DNA from: G963674505 sp964575975
GTDB lineage: Bacteria > Desulfobacterota > Desulfobacteria > Desulfobacterales > SKZT01
Reading direction: 5' to 3'
Length of the DNA stretch: 30,280 nucleotides
Assembly: GCA_964575975.1 (NCBI GenBank)
Contig: CAZNTU010000053.1
Coordinates: 1 to 30,280 of the forward strand
Shown here: positions 24,468 to 30,280 of the stretch, piece by piece
Numbering within the stretch: position 1 is the first letter of the stretch
Layout: each line of letters begins with the position of its first letter
Made by a program: the position numbers and the translations under genes
The notes under the pieces: generated by a model
Databases searched by the model: none
What the model was told of the DNA's origin: nothing
Seen by the model: only the letters and a program-made list of their open reading frames with translations

Positions 24468-24540
24468 GGGCCGTTAACTCAGACGGTAGAGTATCTGCCT
24501 TTTAAGCAGAGAGTCGCTGGTTCGAGTCCAGCACGGCCCA
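24468..24540 (+). tRNA. tRNA-Lys (anticodon TTT)
   Basis: The acceptor arms GGGCCGT (24468-24474) and ACGGCCC (24533-24539) pair fully and the discriminator is A. The anticodon stem TCTGC/GCAGA encloses the loop CTTTTAA, giving anticodon TTT. The T-loop GTTCGAGTC is present. No CCA is encoded after the discriminator. Total length is 73 bases. Confidence 0.96.
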
Positions 24541-24556
24541 TCAAAATTGAAATTGC

Positions 24557-24634
24557 GTCCCCATCGTCTAGCCTGGTCCAGGACACCGGCCTTTCACGCC
24601 GGCAACAGGGGTTCAAATCCCCTTGGGGACGCCA
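24557..24634 (+). tRNA. tRNA-Glu (anticodon TTC)
   Basis: Acceptor arms GTCCCCA (24557-24563) and TGGGGAC (24624-24630) pair fully; the discriminator G is followed by an encoded CCA (24632-24634). The anticodon stem CCGGC/GCCGG encloses CTTTCAC, giving anticodon TTC. The T-arm contains GGTTCAAATCC. It follows tRNA-Lys by 16 bases and is probably cotranscribed with it. Confidence 0.96.
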
Positions 24635-24646
24635 CTGTAAAAAAAC

Positions 24647-24677
24647 AAGGGTTGCGTTCAAGGCGCGGCCTTTTTTT
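24647..24677 (+). terminator. probable terminator of the tRNA-Lys/tRNA-Glu transcript
   Basis: AAGG (24647-24650) and GCG (24654-24656) pair with CGC (24664-24666) and CCTT (from 24669), followed by a T7 run. The helix is interrupted by an internal loop. Confidence 0.5.
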
Positions 24678-24833
24678 GTTTGCTCGGCCGGATCTTGTTT
24701 GCCTTGCAGTCCGGCTCCTCAGCCATGGAAATCCCCATGGACTCTTCCGATCGAACACGCCTCTCTATCGCGGGCGTCGTCCGTTGCGGAAGTCGGCCCC
24801 AAACGGCCCGAAGCGAGTTCAAGCCATAGAATC

Positions 24834-24861
24834 AAAAAAAACGGCTCGCCGAGGCGAGCCG
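24834..24861 (-). terminator. rho-independent terminator of the sulfite reductase gene
   Basis: CGGCTCGC (24842-24849) and GCGAGCCG (24854-24861) form a perfect 8-bp stem with a 4-base loop. On the minus strand it runs directly into eight T residues (24841-24834). It lies 25 bases after the stop codon of the gene at 24886-25542. Confidence 0.92.
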
Positions 24862-24885
24862 CGACGAACTTTAAAACGCGGACAA

Positions 24886-25542
24886 TCAATTTACGGCGTC
24901 GACAAAGGCTTGAAGTCCTGTCCGGTCGATCATTTTTCCGAGGCGTTCGCCTTTCTTGGCGTCTTTTTCATACAAAGCGACCACCTTCTCGATCGCCGCG
25001 AGGGCGGCGGCGGCGTCAAGACCGCCGATCAGCTCCTCTCCGATTCTGGGATTCGCGCCCACGTTGCCGCCGATGGTAATGGTCCAGCCATCCTTCGTCC
25101 CGATCAGTCCGACGTCTCGAACCCATCCTTCGGCGCAGTTGAGCTTGCACCCGGAAACCGAAATCTTGAATTTGTTGGGAAGTATTCTTCCATGATAGAT
25201 TTCGTCCAGTTTGAACCCCATCCCCAGGGCGTCCTGCTGGCCCAATTTGCAGAAGGTCGTGCCGGGACAGGCGCGGATGCTTCGCACGCACATCCCGACT
25301 GCGGCCCCGGGATTCATGGAAAGATCCTTCCATACATTGTCGATATCCTCTTCCTTCAAACCCACTATGGCGATCCGGGTCGCGCCGGTAATTTTCATGG
25401 CCTTGGCCTGGTATTTTTCGGCTACGTCGGCCAGTTTTCGCAAAAGCTCCGGGGTCACCACGCCGCACGGGATGTGCGGAGCGATCGCGTAGGTTTCCTT
25501 GTCCCTTTGCATAATCGCGCCTTTTTCTCCCAATTTCAGCAT
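24886..25542 (-). CDS. small siroheme sulfite/nitrite reductase-like protein (assimilatory-type)
   Basis: A 218-residue protein equal in length to the monomeric low-spin 'assimilatory-type' sulfite reductase of Desulfovibrio. An N-terminal ferredoxin-like half domain (about 15-75, with MKITGATRIAIVGL) precedes the siroheme and [4Fe-4S] ligating motifs ACPGTTFC (Cys92, Cys98; C-x5-C) and GCKLNC (Cys132, Cys136; C-x3-C). GAGGAG lies 8 bases before the ATG at 25542. It stands alone, with no siroheme-synthesis, Dsr or electron-donor genes nearby, and has its own terminator. It may reduce sulfite or nitrite, or serve as a siroheme protein of unknown role; the six-electron activity is inferred from family only. 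Confidence 0.9.
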   Translation of the reverse strand: MLKLGEKGAIMQRDKETYAIAPHIPCGVVTPELLRKLADVAEKYQAKAMKITGATRIAIVGLKEEDIDNVWKDLSMNPGAAVGMCVRSIRACPGTTFCKLGQQDALGMGFKLDEIYHGRILPNKFKISVSGCKLNCAEGWVRDVGLIGTKDGWTITIGGNVGANPRIGEELIGGLDAAAALAAIEKVVALYEKDAKKGERLGKMIDRTGLQAFVDAVN

Positions 25543-25791
25543 TACGCATCTCCTCTTTTATGATTTCGAAATTTTTTGAACGCCGCCGGGACCGATGAAT
25601 CCGACGGACGCCGCCTGCTTCCTTCGTCGAAATAAACTTCGAATAAAAAACGGTTCGTATATCGCAAAAGCCGGCGACAATCAAACGAAAAAAACGGAAC
25701 ATCTTGCTCTTTCAAAGCAAAGGGTTTATCATGCGCCTTTTAACGATCACGAGGTCGTGTTTCACCAACCACTCAAACAGGAAAACGAAAT

Positions 25792-26592
25792 ATGTTTAAA
25801 CGAATATTGATTGTGACGGTTTTTCTCGCGTCGATATGTTACATTCCGGCAGTCCTCGGGCAAAGCGCTCCCGGCCATGAAACCGGGACTCCCCAGGCCG
25901 AGGCGACCGCTCCGGTCGAAAAAGCCGACGCTCAAAAGCAGAGCTATCCCGCCGGAAACAAAACTCTCGACGAAATTCTCGACGGTCTCGAGGCCCGCTA
26001 TTCCTCCCCGGGTTTCACGGCGCGCTTCAGCCAGGAATCCATGCTGAAGGCTATGGACATTTCGGATTCCGCGTCGGGCTCGCTGGCGATCAAGCGTCCT
26101 GGCATGATGCGATGGGAATACGAGACGCCGGAGCCTCAGACCATTGTCACGGACGGCGACCAGTTGTGGATACACAGGCCGGACGACAATCAGGTCATGG
26201 TTGGAAAGGCTCCCGCTTTCTTCAAGGACGGCAAAGGCGCCGGATTCCTTTCGGACATGAATGTCCTGAGGGATAAATTCGCGATATCCATGGACATTGG
26301 AGAAGCGAACAAGGACATGTTCCGGAGCGACTCGGGCGACGAAAGCTCGAGCGGCAGCGGGGACGGGTACTATCTTAAGCTCGTTCCCGAGGACAAGAAT
26401 CTGGATTTGGCCGCCATATTCCTGGCGGTCGACAAGGAAAGCTTCGAGATCGAAAAGATCGTGACTTTGAACGCGTACGAGGACGAAACCAGGATCAGGA
26501 TAACCGACTACCGGTTCGGGGCCGATTTGAAAAACGATCTTTTCCGGTTCGCCATACCCGAAGGGGCGGATGTCCTGGAAATGGAAGAATAA
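25792..26592 (+). CDS. lolA: outer-membrane lipoprotein carrier protein LolA
   Basis: A 266-residue periplasmic chaperone that carries lipoproteins from the inner membrane to the outer membrane. A signal peptide (residues 1-23, cleavage probably after VLG) is followed by a Gln/Ala/Pro-rich linker. The LolA fold starts near LDEILDGLEARYSSPGFTA, with RPGMMRWEYETPEPQTIVT and GDQLWIHRPDDNQV, the most conserved stretch of the family. A Ser/Gly/Asp-rich insert (about 177-193) interrupts the domain. The C-terminal part KNDLFRFAIPEGADVLEM is typical. AGGAAAA precedes the ATG. It lies 16 bases before nadA and is probably cotranscribed. It implies that the organism is diderm; no lolB was seen. Confidence 0.92.
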   Translation: MFKRILIVTVFLASICYIPAVLGQSAPGHETGTPQAEATAPVEKADAQKQSYPAGNKTLDEILDGLEARYSSPGFTARFSQESMLKAMDISDSASGSLAIKRPGMMRWEYETPEPQTIVTDGDQLWIHRPDDNQVMVGKAPAFFKDGKGAGFLSDMNVLRDKFAISMDIGEANKDMFRSDSGDESSSGSGDGYYLKLVPEDKNLDLAAIFLAVDKESFEIEKIVTLNAYEDETRIRITDYRFGADLKNDLFRFAIPEGADVLEMEE

Positions 26593-26608
26593 TTGGAGGC
26601 GAGGAACA

Positions 26609-27511
26609 ATGAAGGGACGGATCAAGGAACTGCTGAAAGAGAAAAACGCCATACTCCTGGCTCACAACTATCAGCCGCCCGAGATTCAGGACGTGGCGGA
26701 CATGTGTGGAGATTCGCTGGAGCTTAGCAGGAAGGCCGCGAAAACCGACGCGGAAGTGGTCGTATTTTGCGGGGTGCATTTCATGGCGGAAACCGCCTCG
26801 ATCCTATGTCCCGACAAAACGGTGATTATTCCCCGCAAGGACGCCGGATGTCCCATGGCGGACATGGTTACGCCGGAGGCTTTGACCCGTCGCATCGAGA
26901 AGCTCTCGGCGGGAGGCAAGTTTGTTCCGGTAGTGACGTACGTGAATTCGTCGGCTGCCGTCAAGGCACGCAGCACTGTCTGCTGTACGTCCGCCAACGT
27001 GGTCAAGGTCGTGAACAGCCTGGACGAGGACGAGATTCTCATGGCTCCGGACCGGAATCTGGCGAGATACGCCGCGTCGAAAACGGACAAGAAAATCCAT
27101 TATTGGGACGGCTACTGTCCCTACCACGACCTGCTTTCTCCGGAGGACGCAAGAAAAGCCAGAGCGGCCCACCCCGACGCCGTGTTCATGGCCCACCCCG
27201 AATGCCGCCTCGATATTCTGGAACTGGCCGACGTGGTCGCGAGCACCTCCGGCATGCTCCAATACGTCGCCGAATCGGATCGAAAGGAGTTTATCGTGGG
27301 AACGGAGGTGGGACTGATCTATCCGTTGGCGAAATCGAACCCGGACAAGAAATTCTATCCGGCGAACATCGCCATGGAGTGCAGGGACATGAAGAAAATC
27401 TCTTTGGAGGACGTCGCAAAAAGCCTCGAAACTTTGTCGCCCGTCGTGAAAGTGCCCGAGGAAATTCGGCTGCCCGCATTGGGGGCGGTGGAGAAAATGG
27501 TGGCGCTGTAA
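26609..27511 (+). CDS. nadA: quinolinate synthase
   Basis: A 300-residue enzyme that condenses iminoaspartate with dihydroxyacetone phosphate to quinolinate in de novo NAD synthesis, using an oxygen-sensitive [4Fe-4S] cluster. The three cluster cysteines fit at Cys81 (DAGCPMADM), Cys170 (GYCPYH) and Cys258 (MECRDMKK). The start HNYQPPEIQDVAD and the catalytic region HPECRLDILELAD and STSGML are as expected, and length is normal. The ATG at 26609 has GGAGG upstream; an in-frame start at 26570 would overlap lolA. nadB and nadC are absent from the window. Confidence 0.97.
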   Translation: MKGRIKELLKEKNAILLAHNYQPPEIQDVADMCGDSLELSRKAAKTDAEVVVFCGVHFMAETASILCPDKTVIIPRKDAGCPMADMVTPEALTRRIEKLSAGGKFVPVVTYVNSSAAVKARSTVCCTSANVVKVVNSLDEDEILMAPDRNLARYAASKTDKKIHYWDGYCPYHDLLSPEDARKARAAHPDAVFMAHPECRLDILELADVVASTSGMLQYVAESDRKEFIVGTEVGLIYPLAKSNPDKKFYPANIAMECRDMKKISLEDVAKSLETLSPVVKVPEEIRLPALGAVEKMVAL

Positions 27512-27563
27512 TTTTCCATTCATAGCCTGCTTCTTGGAGGAGACTTCCCTCCGAGAGAAAGTT

Positions 27564-28523
27564 TTAAAGTTCATTTTCGAAATAGGCTATTGTCCGGCCA
27601 AGTCCGTCGTCCAAATTGATCTTCGGCTCCCAGCCAAGCATTTCCTTTGCAAGCCGGATGTCCGGCCTGCGTTGTCTTGGGTCGTCGGACGGCAACGGAC
27701 GGAATTCGATGGACGAACGGGACCCGGTTAACGCCATGACTTTTTCGGCAAGTTCGAGAATCGTAAACTCGGCCGGGTTTCCCAAGTTGACGGGGCCGGT
27801 AAATTCGGACGGGGTATCCATCAGCCTGACGAAAGCGTCGACCATATCGTCCACGTAACAGAACGAGCGAGTCTGCGTTCCGTCGCCGTAGATGGTGATC
27901 GGCTTCTTTCGCAAAGCCTGGACGATGAAGTTGGAGACCACCCGGCCATCGTTGGGATGCATGCGCGGGCCGTACGTGTTGAAAATCCTCGCGACCTTTA
28001 TCCTCACTCCATGCTGTCGCCGGTAGTCGAAAAACAGGGTCTCGGCGCATCTTTTCCCCTCGTCGTAGCATGACCGCCGGCCTATGGGATTCACTCTTCC
28101 CCAATAGGATTCGGGCTGGGGATGCATCTCGGGGTCGCCGTACACTTCGCTGGTGGACGCCTGGAAAATTTTGGCCCTTATGCGCTTGGCCAACCCTAGC
28201 ATGTTGATGGCGCCGTGGACGCTGGTTTTCGTGGTCTGGACCGGATCGAACTGGTAATGCACGGGGGAGGCGGGGCATGCCAGATTGTATATTTCATCGA
28301 CTTCCACATATAAAGGGAACGTGATGTCGTGGCGCACGATCTCGAAATAGGGATTGTCCATTAGGTGCGAAATGTTGTCCTTCGTCCCGGTGAAAAAATT
28401 GTCGGCGCAGAGAATGTCGTGCCCGTCGGCGAGGAGTCGCTCGCAAAGGTGGGAACCGAGGAAGCCCGCGCCGCCGGTTACAAGAATTCGTTTGCGGTTG
28501 TGTTTCATTTCTCGTTCTTTCAT
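27564..28523 (-). CDS. UDP-glucuronate decarboxylase (UDP-xylose synthase)
   Basis: A 319-residue short-chain dehydrogenase/reductase of the extended class that converts UDP-glucuronate to UDP-xylose for surface polysaccharides. NAD binds at TGGAGFLGSHL (17-27); the catalytic residues are Ser/Thr in QASTSEVYGD and Tyr153-x3-Lys157 in SCYDEGKR. The run of conserved residues HPQPESYWGRVNPIG followed by RRSCYDEGKR separates decarboxylases from epimerases of the same superfamily. Two starts are possible: ATG at 28523 or 28508; neither has a strong ribosome site. It is convergent with nadA and has no other sugar-nucleotide or glycosyltransferase gene nearby, so its end product is unknown. Confidence 0.93.
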   Translation of the reverse strand: MKEREMKHNRKRILVTGGAGFLGSHLCERLLADGHDILCADNFFTGTKDNISHLMDNPYFEIVRHDITFPLYVEVDEIYNLACPASPVHYQFDPVQTTKTSVHGAINMLGLAKRIRAKIFQASTSEVYGDPEMHPQPESYWGRVNPIGRRSCYDEGKRCAETLFFDYRRQHGVRIKVARIFNTYGPRMHPNDGRVVSNFIVQALRKKPITIYGDGTQTRSFCYVDDMVDAFVRLMDTPSEFTGPVNLGNPAEFTILELAEKVMALTGSRSSIEFRPLPSDDPRQRRPDIRLAKEMLGWEPKINLDDGLGRTIAYFENEL

Positions 28524-28856
28524 TTGTTCGGAGGTTCAGGAGTTCGCTCCGCATTTTATTTGTCGGGGCACGATTGTCAAGGTTCAATTCTGTCGAGGGG
28601 GTTAGGTGCTCGGAATGAAATGAAGATGCCAAAGTCGCGCCCACTACAGGCTGGCAAGCAAGAGCGAAGGCATATTTATTACGTTCCGCGGCATTTAAAA
28701 CAGGAACGGATGGAAAAGGAAGAATGGAGGTTACCTTCGACACGGTTTTGTGGTATGTAATCCGAATCGATCCGTATATTCCGACACCTGTTCGCCGCCG
28801 GCGGTCCAGGGACGGAAACTTTTTCAACAAACAGAGAATAGACAAGGATTGGCGAA
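28524..28856. other. 333-base divergent intergenic region
   Basis: No gene is supported. It separates the divergent decarboxylase and thiolase genes and so must hold both promoters, but no clear pair of elements was found. Inverted repeats CGTTCC/GGAACG (28682-28708) and the palindrome CCGCCGGCGG (28795-28804) are present; both may be chance. Confidence 0.4.
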
Positions 28857-30032
28857 ATGCGGGAAGCGGTTATTGTCAGCGCGGTAAGGACTCCTTTGGG
28901 TACGTTCGAGGGGTCGTTGAGTACCGTCGGGGCCACGCGGCTGGGCGCTGCGGCAATAGAGGCGGCCGTCGAGAGGGCCGGGATCGGAAAGAGCGATGTG
29001 GACGAAATCATCATGGGCCAGGTTCTTCCTTGCGGATACGGACAAAACCCGGCTAAACTGGCGGCGCTTTACGCGGGGTTTCCCGACTCCGTGGAGGCTT
29101 ACAGCATTAACAAGGTTTGCGGCTCCTCCTTGAAGGCGGTAATCCTGGCGGCGCACGCCATTGTTGCGGGCGACGCCGACGTGGTTGTGGCCGGAGGAAT
29201 GGAAAGCATGAGCATGGCGCCATACTACCTGGAAAAGGCCCGCTTCGGGTATCGCATGGGACCGGGGGCCATCCAGGACCACATGATCCACGACGGCATA
29301 TGGGACGTTGTAAACGATTTTCACATGGGCATGTCCAACGAGCTTTGCGCCGAAAAATACAACGTCACGCGCGAAGACCAGGACCGCTACGCCGCCGAAT
29401 CGTACCGTCGAACCATGGCTGCGGTCCGCTCCGGCCGTTTCAGGGACGAGATCGTCCCGGTCAAAGTCGAAAAGCCCAAGGGCGGAACCGTGATCGTGGA
29501 CCGGGACGAGTGCCCGAGGGATACCACTTACGAGGCGTTGTCGAAAATGAAACCGGCCTTCAAAAAGGACGGCGTCACTACCGTTGGAAACGCCTCCATC
29601 ATCAGCGACGGCGCGGCGGCCACCGTGGTGATGTCGAGAGAAAAGGGCGAGGAATTGGGATGCAAAGCCATGGCCACCATCGGCGCACGGGCGGGTTACT
29701 CCCACGACATGAAATACGCGTTGGTCACGCCGATCGGGGCGATTCCCAAGATTTTGAAAAAGGAAGGCATTACCTTGGACGACGTCGATCTGGTCGAAAT
29801 CAACGAAGCCTTCAGCGGTTCGACCGTAGCGATAATGCGGGAGCTGGGAATCGATCACGCGAAATTGAACGTCAACGGAGGAAGCGTCGCGCTTGGACAC
29901 CCCATTGGAGCCAGTGGGTGTCGTATTTTGGTGACGCTCTTGCACGAGATGGTCAAACGGGACAAGAAGATCGGGCTGGCTTGCCTGTGCTTAGGAGGCG
30001 GGGAGGCAGTGGGGATGATTGTACGGAGATGA
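28857..30032 (+). CDS. acetyl-CoA acetyltransferase (thiolase II)
   Basis: A 391-residue biosynthetic-type thiolase that condenses two acetyl-CoA to acetoacetyl-CoA or cleaves it in reverse. The catalytic residues are Cys88 (NKVCGSSLKA, acyl acceptor), His348 (LGHPIGASG) and Cys378 (CLCLGGGEA), close to the positions in the Zoogloea enzyme (89, 348, 378). Length and motif order are normal. The ribosome site is moderate (AAGG, about 10 bases before the ATG). No adjacent 3-hydroxybutyryl-CoA dehydrogenase, CoA transferase or polyhydroxyalkanoate gene is in the window, so the pathway (fatty acid or butyrate metabolism, ketone body use) remains open. Confidence 0.96.
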   Translation: MREAVIVSAVRTPLGTFEGSLSTVGATRLGAAAIEAAVERAGIGKSDVDEIIMGQVLPCGYGQNPAKLAALYAGFPDSVEAYSINKVCGSSLKAVILAAHAIVAGDADVVVAGGMESMSMAPYYLEKARFGYRMGPGAIQDHMIHDGIWDVVNDFHMGMSNELCAEKYNVTREDQDRYAAESYRRTMAAVRSGRFRDEIVPVKVEKPKGGTVIVDRDECPRDTTYEALSKMKPAFKKDGVTTVGNASIISDGAAATVVMSREKGEELGCKAMATIGARAGYSHDMKYALVTPIGAIPKILKKEGITLDDVDLVEINEAFSGSTVAIMRELGIDHAKLNVNGGSVALGHPIGASGCRILVTLLHEMVKRDKKIGLACLCLGGGEAVGMIVRR

Positions 30033-30165
30033 TTTTGGTTGTTCGTTTAACGTTTTCGTTCGATCTTCTTTGTTCTGCTTCGTTTTTCGACCTTATAGAT
30101 AGAGGGACGAGGTTCAAGAGCTGCCAAATAGCCAATCCCCGAAATCAAACACCAAGCATCAGGAA

Positions 30166-30228
30166 CCAACAACCAATCTCCAACAACCAATCTCCAACAA
30201 CCAATAACCAATAACCAATAACCAATAA
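30166..30228. repeat. two families of short tandem repeats
   Basis: The 14-base unit CCAACAACCAATCT occurs at 30166-30179 and 30180-30193, with a partial third copy from 30194. It passes into four exact tandem copies of the 7-base unit CCAATAA (30201-30228). The stretch starts about 130 bases after the thiolase stop codon. Confidence 0.9.
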
Positions 30229-30280
30229 CTTGACATCGTAAACATAAGCCGCAACCAATTGAAATATTTCGACCTTGCGC

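Noticed and set aside
1..30280. CRISPR arrays, insertion sequences, integrases, toxin-antitoxin or phage-defence genes
   Set aside because: No spaced direct repeats of CRISPR size, transposase motifs or defence-type proteins were found on either strand; the only repeats are short tandem or interleaved ones.

Overview
The window reads as chromosomal DNA of an anaerobic or microaerophilic diderm bacterium with mid-range GC. Evidence for this is the C-terminus of a 2-hydroxyacyl-CoA dehydratase activase-type protein, a neelaredoxin-type superoxide reductase, an oxygen-sensitive class I fumarase, an Aquifex-type aconitase, a small Desulfovibrio-like siroheme sulfite reductase, and LolA, which implies an outer membrane. 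The mix fits a Desulfobacterota (deltaproteobacterial) lineage best, but that is inference from gene content; there is no rRNA or marker gene here to settle it. No phage, insertion sequence, CRISPR array or plasmid function was found.

Layout. 1-1512: 3' part of a CoA-activase-family gene whose start lies outside the window. 1639-6365 (minus): a UPF0182 membrane protein, a small coiled-coil protein and nicotinate phosphoribosyltransferase. 6603-10657 (plus): a NarL-type response regulator, a PfpI/DJ-1 protein, FtsH and superoxide reductase, closed by a strong terminator. 10819-14640 (minus): a small acidic protein, aconitase and a soluble PAS histidine kinase of the NarX/DegS type, a plausible partner of the response regulator 6-7 kb away. 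14641-15565: about 0.9 kb without a convincing gene but with several inverted repeats.

15566-19842 (plus) is a proteostasis cluster: four Hsp20 genes in an A-B-A-B order, a terminator-like hairpin, a short J-domain protein with only half of the usual zinc-finger region, and a periplasmic HtrA/DegP protease. With close spacing it runs on into class I fumarase and the TrkA-TrkH potassium uptake pair (to 24357). A strong sigma70-type promoter then drives tRNA-Lys and tRNA-Glu. After these come the minus-strand sulfite reductase, LolA and NadA (plus), UDP-glucuronate decarboxylase (minus) and a biosynthetic-type thiolase (plus), ending in short tandem repeats.

How it fits together: FtsH (inner membrane), HtrA (periplasm), Hsp20 and J-protein (cytoplasm) make a multi-compartment protein quality-control set, close to an oxygen defence enzyme and several iron-sulfur enzymes. 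The most interesting new signal is at the start of the Hsp20 operon. An 11-bp, mostly A-U hairpin buries the whole start codon and half of the Shine-Dalgarno sequence of the first gene, and a shorter one does the same at the second. These are candidate RNA thermometers, and a perfect 16-bp palindrome lies about 100 bases upstream.
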